A stretch of DNA of 64,000 bases from Papilionanthe hookeriana x Papilionanthe teres (taxonomy: Eukaryota > Streptophyta > Magnoliopsida > Asparagales > Orchidaceae): contig CM040421.1 of NCBI GenBank assembly GCA_022702705.1, positions 66,644,121-66,708,120 of the forward strand, read 5' to 3'. This document shows, one piece after another, positions 23,492-32,895 of the stretch; position 1 is the stretch's first letter, and each line of letters begins with the position of its first letter. The notes below the pieces were generated by a model, which did not search any database, had not been told where the DNA came from, and saw nothing but the letters and a program-made list of their open reading frames with translations. A program made the translations under genes and the position numbers.

Positions 23492-23807
23492 TGTTGTGAA
23501 ATTTAGGGCGAAGAAAAAGCAAGAATCGACATAAAACAGAAGAAAACACAGAGATTTAACAAGGTTCGGCAAAGACATGCCTACGTCCTCGGGAGCAGAG
23601 CGACGAATTCACTATTTTAGAGGCGTTACTATAGTTCAGTTCATCTCCATAGGATTACACATCTATTTATAAATAAAAAACCCATAGATAAATTACTAAA
23701 ACGCTCTTGCTCCCCCAACCTACTAATTTCCAAGAGACACTCCTTTTCACCAGGAGACACACCTCTTCATTCCAAGAGACTCCAAATTTCTGATATATGA
23801 CCTAACA
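23492..23807 (-). repeat. 5' LTR of the small copia element
   Basis: On the minus strand it runs from TGTTAGGTC to CACAACA. It is clearly alike to 21386-21709, with the same gagcagagcg.cgaattcacta core and scattered differences. Confidence 0.85.
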
Positions 23808-23939
23808 AATTCAGAAACACTGCAAACATAGAGTGCACCCACAAATTTATGCAACAACAAATTCAAGAACTAAAAAATCAGATGATGATTGACTTCTGAA
23901 AAGTTTTTGGTGTCGAAAGTGTGGAGCAGGAGCAATTGG

Positions 23940-25395
23940 ACATCCAGATTCAACGGGAGGGGGCCATGAGGCCAACGTGGCCACTCTCGAAATTCTCGCC
24001 TCAACTGATGAACCTATTAAAATTTTTCCGATAAATAAGAACTTTAATCCAGGTCACAAAAACTTGTTATCTTAGATCCTGTGCGAGCACTATGACGTTT
24101 TCACCAAGACAGCAGCGAAAATGTCGAGAATTTTGATCGACATCGCCTGCCACTTTTTGAACATCAACCTGATCATTCGACCCATGAAGCAAAAACTATG
24201 GTCGTCAAATAGAGCCTTTGTCGAGCCGACTCTTGAGGAGTTAATGAAGTTGAAAGCGGTTGGTTACAATCTGGAGGTCCAATCTTCAACCTGAGCATAA
24301 AAAATGTTGTGATGGTTCAGAAGTCTAACAAGTGGAGAATGAGTGCAGATTTTATGAACCTAAATGCCGCCTGCCAAAGAGATAGCTACCCGCTGCACAA
24401 GATCGGCTTTCTCGTGGATGCTGCTATTGGATATGCAATGATGAGCTTTATGGATGCTTACTTCGGCTACAACTAGATAAAGATGTAATTGATCGATGTA
24501 GAAAAAATGGCTTTTATTACTAGTGAGAAAGTTTATTGTTATAATGTAAGGCTCTTCGGGTTTAAAAATGATGGGGCCACATATCAGCGAGTTATTAATA
24601 TAATATTCTCTAATCAGAAAGGAAAGAATGTTGAAGTGTGCTTTGAGGATGTGTTAGTTAAGAGTAATTGACTGAACATCACATTAGTGATTTAAAAGAA
24701 ATCTTTCGAATCCTTAGAATGTACAATATGAAATTTAACCCTAAAAAATTTACTATGGCAGCGTCAACAAGGAAATTTCATGGTTATCCCTTAACTCCTG
24801 TGACATAAAAGCCAATTCTGAAAAGGACGAAGCTTTGTTAGACATACCTTCTCCTCGCAACACCAAAAAAATAAAATAATTAATCAGTCGGATAGCAGCC
24901 CTTTGCTGATTTATTTCAAGTTTGGGTGATAAATGTACAACATTCTTCCGCACACTACGGAGAACTAAATTTTTTTAGTATTATGTCGAATGCGAGCAGG
25001 CCTTTGAAAATTTGAAGAAGTCTTTAACATCTCCACCACTTCTCTGGAATCCGAAGCCAAACGAGAAACTCTCACTCTCAATAGGAGTTGGACCAGAAGC
25101 TATGAGCTCCGTGTTTTTCAGAGAAGAATTCAGAAAATAATTCCCAATTTACTACTCAATCATGTCCTCAGAGGTGCCAACATTAGGTATCGTCTCATTG
25201 AGAAATTAGCTTTTGCTCTAATCATTTTTTGCCAGAAGGCCCCGACCATACTTCCAAATGCATTTGATTCGGGTTATCACTGATTATCCGCTCAAAGCAG
25301 TTCCTCACACGGCCAGAATATTTTGGCCGACATTTCAAATTGGCGTTAAAACTTAGTGAGTTTGACATCTTCTACGTATCCTTTCACGGTGAGTG
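23940..25395 (+). pseudogene. Tat-lineage gypsy reverse transcriptase and RNase H relic
   Basis: Across stops and shifts the order is MVQKSNKWRMSADFMNLNAA and DSYPLHKIGFLVDAAIGYAM, then DAYFGYNQ (to about 24475). Next, 24489-24671 reads EKMAFITSEKVYCYNVRLFG, GATYQRVIN and FEDVLVKS, where the RT active-site DD is changed to ED. YNMKFNPKKFTMA and then LGDKCTTFFRTLR follow as in the RT thumb / RNase H link. About 25075-25370 gives the RNase H core ending LSEFDIF. This is the Tat branch of Ty3/gypsy. Many stops; the lost first catalytic Asp alone would inactivate it. Confidence 0.75.
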
Positions 25396-25539
25396 GATTT
25401 TGAATCAAAATAATTAATAGTAAAACTGTTAACATATATATTTTAAAGAAGCAGATTTTGCTCTTTGTTCTCTGAATAAAAAAGCAAATAATTAATTTGC
25501 TCTTAATCAACCTAAATTAATATTCTTAATATTTCTTAA

Positions 25540-25777
25540 GGCATTTACATACAGACAATCCAAATCCTGGGTATTTACCTATCAAACACCCAAATTTTGC
25601 TTTCTAACATTTACATCTTCAACTTTTTTTAATCACATAAAAATTAGTTTCATTTTAACTTTTAAAAGCTGAATTACATATTTTTATATATAAATAACAT
25701 GACATATATGTCAAAATTAAAACTTAGATGTTATGTATATAAAAACATAATAATTGAATTGGTCTTTATGTAATTCC
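25540..25777. mobile_element. Small TIR element, TTAA-flanked
   Basis: It opens GGCATTTACATACAGACAAT and closes GGTCTTTATGTAATTCC; the inner 13 bases are roughly inverted. TTAA stands on both sides (25536-25539 and 25778-25781). It has no coding capacity and the AT-rich make-up of a MITE. Relatives lie at 31499-31714, 55686-55917 and, in part, 52570-52790. Confidence 0.55.
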
Positions 25778-25874
25778 TTAATTTTTTTTATTATTTTTTA
25801 TTTTATTTTTTTATGTTATACAATTTGTCTTCCGTCTATAACTTTATCTAAGGCCTTCGAAGGACTACAATTAA

Positions 25875-26161
25875 GAGTCCGTTTTGGACAGCTTATTTGA
25901 TGCAGTGACGTTTTGAAAATGCACCTGACGTGTTTGGGTAAACTACATTTTGGTAGCTTATGCGTTTTCAAAACGCAAAAACATATTTTTCACACCGCAC
26001 CTATCTAGGTGCGTGCGGTGGTGGCTTTCTGGCTACAGTCTGACTTTTCAAAAAAAAAATAAAATTTTGTAATAGCCACCGCACCTAATTTATCAGCAGA
26101 TTATTTTTAATTAACTTATCAGCAGATTATTCAATAAGCTACAGTTGCCCGCAACAGACCC
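25875..26161. mobile_element. 287-bp PIF/Harbinger-type MITE
   Basis: The ends are GAGTCCGTTTTGGAC and, inverted, GGGTCTGTTGCGGGC, flanked by TAA on both sides. The paralogous sequence at about 31770 (gtcattaaaatacaacgag) lacks it, which gives an empty site. A left-truncated relative is at 50499-50696. Confidence 0.8.
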
Positions 26162-26561
26162 TAAAATACAACGAGGAAGCTATCTATGATTTCTAAACGA
26201 CAACTTTACACGTCTATCACATCAGCAGCATTTTAAGCTACGGGATAACATTATCTATTTAAATTTTCAATTTCAGATATTGATTTAAAAAAAAATAAAA
26301 AATAATATTTTAAAATTTTGCCTATGAATTTTGCAGTGGTATTTTTATATGAAAATTTTCAGTGATATAAATACTAAAATTAAATTTATAATTAGATTTA
26401 TAGATGCATTAAAATTGGGTGGCATGAATGTAACTGCGCCATGCAAAAAACGAATTGATCAATCATACGGATTGGATAACGACCGCGATAATATAAATAT
26501 AAATAAAATTGAATTTATTTTAAAAATTATTTGGGATCGATTTTATAATTTTGAGGGTAGT

Positions 26562-26944
26562 CTCGTTTGTCATGGCCCCCTTTCTGCTGAATGATGTATC
26601 TTGTACTCTTTATTTACAAGTGTTGGATTCTTTTTAGTCCAAAAATAATACTCTTACAAAAAAATGAACAACACAAATTTAATTGCATAATAAATCATAA
26701 AATTATTCTAATCATTACCTGAATATTACATTAAATTACATCATGAGCGAAAAAGGTTATAACTTCCATTTTCCAATTTATAAGACTATTTTTTTCCCCT
26801 TCTTAATGAAAATTCAACAGAACTCTAATTTTTAAAGCTTAGAACTCCATTTCGTCAAACATATTAGCTCTATATTATGTTGGTACAATTTTTTGTGAAT
26901 TTTTTGTGAGACGTCGGCTTGACACCATCCCCACATATGTTTAG
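26562..26944 (-). repeat. Dispersed repeat A, left part
   Basis: 26690-26944 is the inverse of about 50205-50480 (shared: ataacttccattttccaattt, gaactccatttcgtcaaa). It is split from its right part (28294-28570) by the PIF element. 26562-26690 has no recognised content apart from the end of the preceding flank. Confidence 0.75.
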
Positions 26945-27194
26945 GGTCTGTTTGGCGCAGCTGCAGATTATCCAGATTATCAGGATAAGCAGATTATTCT
27001 GATAATCTGCTGATCAGTAGCTGATCTGGATAATCTGTCTGTCTGTTTGGTTTGAGCGTTTGGAAAACAAACTATTTGCAGTGATTGTGGATAAATGACT
27101 ATTATGCCCCTGAAATGAATAAACTGTTAAACTGTTTGGTTCAAATCAAATTTCTATCTATTTTGAACTCAAGCCAATTCACTTAAAATCGTTT

Positions 27195-27540
27195 GTTGAC
27201 CTTGAGGACAAGGGCATTTAGAAGAGATGGGTAATGATAGGACATTATCATATTCAGTTATTGTATAAAGTTAGAAAATTTTAATTAGTTAGAAATTAGT
27301 TTTAATGAGATAATTGTGCATCTATAAATACTCCACTTGGAGATATTGGAAAGGAATAAAAAGGATGAGGTAAGTTTATTGGACTCAAAGGAATGTATCA
27401 AAAATTGGTACTGTATCATCTCCAAGACAAAATCTACCCCAGAAGACCAAGATATGACTCAAAGGAATGAGGAGGCAAGTATCACTCTAATGAATTCTGA
27501 TTTTATTTTCTAAATACGCTTCTTGTGTTAATGATTGAAA
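27195..27540 (+). repeat. LTR-like fragment inside the PIF element
   Basis: cttgaggacaagg is the style of the purine tract in front of plant gypsy 3' LTRs. It is followed by tgggtaatgataggacatt, a TATA-like tctataaata and, later, tctgattttattttc. It could be a retroelement that had inserted in the captured intron. Weak call. Confidence 0.35.
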
Positions 27541-27693
27541 TCACGGCATCCATATGTGATTCAACAAAACACAAAAAATCTCGTTTAAAAAACCCATCGT
27601 CTCATTAAAGTACAACGGAAACGATCCAGCATAGCTACCGCTAGATCCTAAACAAAATATCAATTGAAGCAAATAAAAACTAATGAGACTCAC

Positions 27694-27902
27694 CATCGAT
27701 CTTGATGCGGCCTATGATGGTGTATCCATCCAGTGAACTGCAAAATTAAAGATAATCCTTTAAAATAGTTCAATAAAAGAAAATAAGAAAATTTAGGGCT
27801 TAGAAAATGGGACAGGGGAAAGGGACGAAAATACCTAGATTGGGCAGCGAATGAGGAAGAAAGAAGATCGAACAGAAGAAGGGCGACGATGGATTTCCCC
27901 AT
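27694..27902 (-). pseudogene. EMC7: Captured 5' exons of an EMC7-like gene (ER membrane complex subunit 7)
   Basis: EMC7 is the lumenal beta-domain subunit of the ER membrane protein complex that inserts membrane proteins. The minus strand has ATG at 27902 and exon 1 to 27835 reading MGKSIVALLLFDLLSSSFAA and QS, a typical signal peptide. A donor GT at 27834 opens a 97-base intron ending tttgcag, and exon 2 spans 27737-27694. The joined phase gives SSLDGYTIIGRIKID, then donor GTGAGT. The GYTI-x-GR-(I/V)-KID motif after a signal peptide is what I know from plant EMC7. Only about 37 of some 200 residues are present, and later exons are absent. The fragment lies between transposon ends, so I read it as captured, not as the working locus. 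Splice sites and frame are intact. Confidence 0.7.
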
Positions 27903-28293
27903 CGTGCAAACGGAAAACTTCTGCGGTAAGCGAGGCGACAATCATTCATTTGATGGCTGTTTGCGGATTGCATATGGAGGCGAGGCGACGATCGAGGAGA
28001 TGGACGCGAGGCGACGATCGAGGAGATGGACGCGAGGCGAGGCGAGGCACGAACGCGAGGGACGGAGACGAATCGCGAGACGGGCGCGGGGAAGGAGACG
28101 GGCTAGGGGCAAACAGCGGAAATGAGGAAATGAATCGCGGATCGTGGGTAGGACCCCGCGATCCGCGACTAACGTAAATTTAGATAATCCGAGGAATCAC
28201 GATTTAGGATAATCTGGTTAAATTTGCTTTCCAAACAGATTTCTGGCGTTTTGAAAACGCCACCGCAGCAGATAATTTGTACCAAACGCACCC

Positions 28294-28570
28294 TTAGTCT
28301 TTCAAAAAGAGATGAGAATTTTCCCACTCATCTTAGGGACACAGTGCCTCGGTGCTGCCCTCTCGTGCCACAGTGCTATCGTTATGATACATCAAAACTA
28401 CATTCTAGGTATTTACATCTTAGCGTTCTTTAGATTAATTTTTGCGATTGTAGTGCGTCAACAATGCCTTCACAAAATTTCGACACTATCTTTATAATGC
28501 TGAGATGTTATTTCCTCAGCGTCTCGATGCCGAACACCTCGATATAAGAGCATTTTTGCAAGGTCACAGG
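28294..28570 (-). repeat. Dispersed repeat A, right part
   Basis: This is the inverse of about 49955-50201. Shared words: gatgagaattttcccactcat, ctctcgtgcc.cagtgctatc and tgttatttcctcag. It contains short ORFs without recognisable motifs. Confidence 0.8.
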
Positions 28571-28731
28571 CACTTCAACACCCATATGTATATATGTGAG
28601 TGTGTGCGCGCGCGCGAGCGCCCGTGTGTGCGTGCGTGCGTGATTGTGTGTGTGTGACACAAAACTAGATATACACGTATACATATACATATATAGATAT
28701 ATATACATATACATATTTTTTCTTTTGAAAG
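28571..28731. repeat. Compound microsatellite
   Basis: Runs of TG, CG, TGCG and TA steps occur between 28590 and 28715. ORFs reported through it are composition artefacts. Confidence 0.85.
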
Positions 28732-28905
28732 AAATCGGTATTTGGCAGAGGCCCAAATACCGATTTTCTTATGCACTACAACCCAATGATGAGGGTCTGA
28801 CGCCATGTGCCTGTAATTCGAACTCACACACATCACGGTAGGGATCGAACACTTGCCAAAGGGGACTTGCAGTGACCCCGCCACCAAATGAACGAGGAAT
28901 GTGGC
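28732..28905 (-). mobile_element. SINE-like element with a 3' palindrome
   Basis: On the minus strand a B-box-like GTTCGATCCCTAC (about 28846-28834) is followed by ttcgaattacaggcacatgg and then a perfect hairpin, CGGTATTTGGG / CCAAATACCG (28732-28767), just before an AT-rich simple repeat. The same order (hairpin, cc.tg.gcct.aattcga, adjacent (AT)n) occurs at 55495-55650. The A box is weak. It could instead be a MITE end. Confidence 0.4.
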
Positions 28906-28931
28906 ACACGCGCGCGCGCGCACACACACAC

Positions 28932-29021
<90 letters not shown>

Positions 29022-29115
29022 ATAAGATATATTTTTATATTTATGTATATTCACACATACATAGATTCATATTGATGTATGTATGTATGTATGTATGTAT
29101 GTATATGTATGTATG

Positions 29116-29147
<32 letters not shown>

Positions 29148-29149
29148 TA
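28906..29149. repeat. Microsatellite cluster (CG, CA, TA, TATG)
   Basis: (CG/CA)n at 28906-28935, (TA)n at 28942-29019 (about 39 units), (TATG)n at about 29078-29115, and (TA)n at 29117-29149. Confidence 0.95.
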
Positions 29150-31130
29150 TGAGAAATATTTTATTTTTTATGATTTAATTAATTTATGGGTTGTTTAATT
29201 AATTAATAACTTAATATTAAATAAATATTTTTAATTTTTTGTCCATAATATTCTCCTCTGTTCACGGAGCACTAGATATTTTTATTTTATTTTATGATTT
29301 TTCTACACCCAGGTATGATTTTTAAAGTTTTTGTATTTAATTAAATGAAAAAATACCCTATTTTGTTATTTAACCACGTCAGCGCCACGTCATCCTTAAC
29401 ATCCTCGAAGCCCCCACATGTCATCAGGTGATTCGTCGGGTTTTAGTCCTCAGCTACCCCATCACACGCGGATACCCCTTCATTTCTTCGTCTGACCCGA
29501 TTTGGGCATCTCGTTTCAAATACACGCAAATGGACGACATCCATTCATCTTCCCAACTGATTCATAACCCGTGAACTGCCTATCTTTTAAGCCTGAGATC
29601 TCGCTAACACTCAACCAAATTAAGTGCAGTTTATTTCTACATATTCATTTAAATGAGATGTAATCTATACAACTAGTTGGACATTGATTGTTCATTTCTT
29701 TCACAAAGTTCTAAACTGAGGCAAAAATAGGAGTATTGATTTTATATGTTTGCCCAAGAGGTGAGGCTTTAATTGGGTTGGGTAAGAAGCTTCGCCTTGC
29801 ATCAATGAACCTCCTCCAAGTGTTAGTTTCATCTATGGTGGAGCCCAAGTATGAATTAGACCAAATGGTAAGTCAAGTTTAGTCTAGGGTTAAGTTAGAG
29901 GGCTCGAGAGAGAGAGGGATTTTGATTGAGAAAGTGTTTCTAAAGTGTGGTGAAGCTTTTGGAATGGTCAATTTGGAGTTTAGTGGAGTTGATGAAATGA
30001 CCAAAAATATCCTTGTTTTATGCTTTGAAATTAGGTTTCCTCGGTGGGGAAGAAAAACTAAAAATGATTGGATGAGCTTAGTATGATTGTAATGGAAGTT
30101 TGGAAATAATTTGGTAGAGTTTTCCTAAAGTTTATGCATTCACCTCTCTTAGCCTTGAGAGGATGTCCTATTTATAAGCTCGGACGTGTAGCTCAATTGG
30201 ATTGGCCAGCGGGTGAAAAGGGTCGCATAGGTGGAGGGAAGACTATGGTATGCATCCAATTGGAGTGAGCCTCATTGGATGGGTGATATTTTGAGTTTGA
30301 CCCATGGTATTACTTCTCAGCCTTAGGTTTTCCAGTGGCTAGGGTGGCCTGCCAGACCAGGGGAGGTCACCATCTCACTGTGGGAGGTCAGGGTTGGAGA
30401 ATTGTGAAGCCAATTGGGTCGTAAGTGTGTTTAATCAAAAGGGAAAGGGGTTTGGGCCAACTTGGATCTAGCTTGGATTTAGGTTCATGCAAATGGGCTT
30501 AGGAACTATCAAGGTGTGATCAACTTGATTAGTGTGGTCAAGTCCCCATCTTATATGTTTAGATTAATTAGATTTAAGTGAGACAATTGAGTGGTTGAGC
30601 ACTTTATAGAGGATCTTGAAAGAGGTTTTTTTCTTTTGCCACTTAGGGAATGGTGACTGGCACGACTCTCATGTCTCACCTATGACTTGAATAAGGTTTC
30701 ATGGCTTGCATGTGGCTTGACTATTTTTCATGGGAAAGGGTTTTAGGATTTTTGGTATTTTAGTGAGGTGTTATCATGGAACCAAGTTTAGGTGATTTTG
30801 ATCATGCAATTTAGAACTTAGGGTTTGATTTTAACTAAATGGTATGGGTGGCGGTTTCATGTCATGGTGGATGGTGGGCTTTATTTTAAGTTTAAATTTT
30901 AATTTGGTTGTTGGGCTTCTTGTGGGATTTTAAAAATGAGTTATGGGTAATTAATTTGAGTTTGGATTTGATAAGGATTTAAATCAACCATGAGTTTGAT
31001 GAATTTTGAAAATATCCTGATGATGGTTAGGACATGAATTTGGTGAAACTGTTTTTCGCATATGGGTTCAATTTTTGGTGGATTTTGGTTTTAGAGTGGA
31101 CTTGATATGAATTTGGATTTAAGCTCATGG
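29150..31130 (+). repeat. 2-kb inverted duplication, arm A
   Basis: It opens TGAGAAATATTTTATTTTTT, the inverse of the sequence ending at 45664, and stays alignable to 31130 (the inverse of about 43700). Both contain a promoter-like part (cctatttataagctc at about 30168), a long gene-free T/G-rich (here) or A/C-rich (there) body, and ggagcccaagtatga-type words. The TG start suggests an LTR in opposite orientations, but no TG...CA pair or primer site could be confirmed. The match ends where Tat-pol sequence starts. Confidence 0.7.
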
Positions 31131-31345
31131 ACCGATATGAATTTTGGTTTTTCCCAATTTATTATATCAGTCGAGTCCTTAGACGTGCCGAGATCAGGTA
31201 TCGTATCATGGAGAAATTAACTTTTGCTCTAATCATTTCTGCCAGCTGGCTTAGACTCTACTTCCATATACATCTGATCCGGGTCATCACTGATCATCCG
31301 CTCAAAGCAGTCGTCACACGGCTGGAATTTCAAGTCGTCATTTCA
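31131..31345 (+). pseudogene. Tat-lineage gypsy RNase H fragment, copy 3
   Basis: An open stretch of 76 codons from 31127 reads YYISRVLRRAEIRYRIMEKL, TFALIISASWLRLYFHIHLI, then ITDHPLKAV. This is the RNase H core of Tat-lineage elements and parallels 25150-25310. It lacks everything upstream and starts abruptly at the end of inverted-duplication arm A. The reading frame is open but only a fragment of a domain. Confidence 0.75.
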
Positions 31346-32108
31346 AATGAACAGTAGAACTTAACGAGAAAAACTGTTACCATATATATTTTAAATAAGC
31401 AGATTTTACTGTTTCTTGTCTGAATAAAAAAGCAAAAAATTAATTTGCTCGTAATCAACCTAAATTAGTGTTTTTTAATATTTCTTAAGGCGTTTACATA
31501 CATACCACCCAATTCTTAGGTATTTACCTATCAAACACCCAAACATTGCCTTCTAACATTTACATCTTTCAATTTTTTTTTATCACATAAATTAGTTTCA
31601 TTTTAACTTATAAGAGTCAAATACATATTTTTATGTATAAATACATGTAAAAATTAAAGTTTAGTTGCTATGTATATAAGGACATAATAATTGAAGTGGT
31701 ATTTATGTAAATCCTTCATTTTTTTCTTATGATATACAGTATCTTTCTTCTATAACTATCTAAGATCTTCGAAGGATTGTCATTAAAATACAACGAGAAA
31801 TTACAATAATTTTGTAGAGTAAAAAAAAATTTTTTTTTTTACAAGTCATCACATTAGTAAAAAATTTTTCAGATGTTGATTTAAAAAAAAATAAAATAAA
31901 ATAAGTTACTTTAAAAATTTTGCCCATAATTTTTTAAGTGATTTTTTTATATTAAAAACTAAATTTAAAGTTAGACTTGTAAATACAATAAAATTAGGTG
32001 GTATGAATGTAACTGCGCCGTGCAAAAAACAATTGATTTAATCATACGGATTGGATAATGACCGCAACAACATAAATATAAATAAAATAAAAATTTCCTT
32101 AAAATAAT
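31346..32108 (+). repeat. Flank shared with 25396-26540, without the 287-bp MITE
   Basis: It includes the second copy of the small TIR element (31499-31714) and the empty site at about 31770. Near 31998 it reads ggtatgaatgtaactgcgcc as in the other copy. It runs up to the tRNA-Asp terminator. Confidence 0.75.
31499..31714. mobile_element. Small TIR element, paralogous copy
   Basis: It starts GGCGTTTACATACATACCAC after TTAA and ends ggtatttatgtaaatcc. It shares its insertion point with 25540-25777, so it was duplicated with its flank and not inserted twice. Confidence 0.6.
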
Positions 32109-32113
32109 AAAAA
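32109..32113 (-). terminator. Pol III terminator of tRNA-Asp
   Basis: Five T residues on the minus strand, seven bases after the end of the tRNA. Confidence 0.8.
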
Positions 32114-32120
32114 GATAATA

Positions 32121-32192
32121 CGCCGTTGCCGGGGATCGAACCCGGGTCACCCGCGTGACAGGCGGGAATACTCACCACTATACTACAACGAC
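32121..32192 (-). tRNA. tRNA-Asp (anticodon GTC)
   Basis: The minus strand folds as a full cloverleaf of 72 nt. The acceptor stem GTCGTTG pairs with CAACGGC (one T-G pair) and is followed by discriminator G. The D arm contains TAGTATAGTGG (box A), the anticodon stem CCCGC / GCGGG encloses CTGTCAC with GTC at 32159-32157, and GGTTCGATCCC is box B. There is no intron and no encoded CCA, as usual in plants. A CAA lies a few bases upstream, a common plant tRNA start context, and a T5 run follows. It looks functional. Its 3' end plus CCA is the primer expected by the Athila elements in this window. Confidence 0.96.
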
Positions 32193-32880
32193 CAGTTGAT
32201 TCATGTTTTCGAATTTAAAATATTAATCTTTTAAATTTTGTTATTTCAGCCGAATCTCGCCACCAAATATTTAATTGTTAGCTTTTGTAAAAATACTAAC
32301 TTTTCTTGGATAAAAATGGAAAAAAAATCAGTTTAATCAAATATAGATCAAATCGACAAGTTCTTTAATTACTATAGAATACGTGATAGAAAAGTTAAGG
32401 TGGAATTAGAATCAAAATAGATTGATTCAGCTATTCTATAATCAAATAATTTAATTTGATTAAATGCACGCCTCTAATTCTAAATGCTGAATCATTTATT
32501 TGCATCAATAGTGTTAAGGAATGTATTTATCTTTGTATGAAGAATTAGCACAAATAGATATTTAAAAAAAAAAAGTTACGGGTGGAATAAACATCGGGCT
32601 TAGCCTACATATAATGACACACTATAAATGAAAATTATAAAGGTCTATGTTTTATTCTTAAAGAGGGTTACAGGGCATAGAACATATGCTTGACCTTTCA
32701 TGGATGTGACTGACAATGTTGGAGAAGAGTTGAAAGTGTTGATAATGATTTGATGACGGTGGAAGAGCTACAATTGTTGAGTGAACATAATCAAATAATT
32801 GAGAAAACAATGACTAACCGATGTCAATGAATAGATGATAATAGTTAGGGAAACAAAAATGAGTAGAGATGACAAGGTGA
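32193..32880. other. Stretch between the tRNA and the LINE
   Basis: AT-rich with no gene recognised. The last part (about 32700-32880) contains fairly open codon stretches but no motif I know. Confidence 0.4.
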
Positions 32881-32895
32881 AGTTGATTGCTAGCA

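Larger units (their letters stand above)
21386..23807 (-). mobile_element. Small copia-type element without coding domains
   Basis: Two LTRs of about 320 bp (21386-21709 and 23492-23807) enclose 1.8 kb. On the minus strand the upstream LTR ends ...TTTCACAACA and is followed by TGGTATCAAAGCGAGG (23489-23474), the usual initiator-Met tRNA primer site of copia elements with one change. AAGGTGGAGATT (21721-21710) stands directly before the downstream LTR, as a polypurine tract should. The flanks are AACTC (21381-21385) and AATTC (23808-23812). Rejoining the flanks reproduces the uninterrupted repeat at about 19450. No gag or pol domain was recognised inside. Confidence 0.85.
25396..26560 (+). repeat. 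Flank shared with 31340-32100
   Basis: It aligns with the sequence leading up to the tRNA-Asp gene: aaaaagcaaa.aattaatttgctc, the small inverted-repeat element at 25540-25777, cgaaggac.acaattaa, and near 26420 gggtggcatgaatgtaactgcgcc. The match stops just before the position of the tRNA gene. The 287-bp MITE at 25875-26161 is present only here. Confidence 0.75.
26945..28293 (-). mobile_element. Pack-type PIF/Harbinger element carrying EMC7-like exons
   Basis: The ends are GGGTCTGTTTGGCGCAGC and, inverted, GGGTGCGTTTGGTACAAA. The duplication TTA stands on both sides (26942-26944 and 28294-28296), the size and sequence preferred by PIF/Harbinger. The paralog at 50202-50204 shows the unoccupied site. 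The left subterminal part forms a hairpin of cagattatc / gataatctg words (26963-27040). No transposase is present. The body holds the 5' part of a host gene on the minus strand (27694-27902), an LTR-like fragment (about 27195-27540), and a GC-rich stretch with a short tandem repeat (about 27979-28045). Confidence 0.8.

Noticed and set aside
22268..23506. Overlapping ORFs of up to 165 codons on both strands
   Set aside because: GC-rich sequence has few stops in any frame; no motif was seen and the frames contradict each other.
27694..27902. A functional EMC7 gene
   Set aside because: Only two of the expected exons are present, and transposon ends bracket them within 1.35 kb.
28833..29152. ORFs full of Tyr-Ile repeats on both strands
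   Set aside because: They translate (TA)n, (CA)n and (TATG)n microsatellites. The same applies at 37608-37790, 49613-49985, 55343-55654 and 55930-56172.
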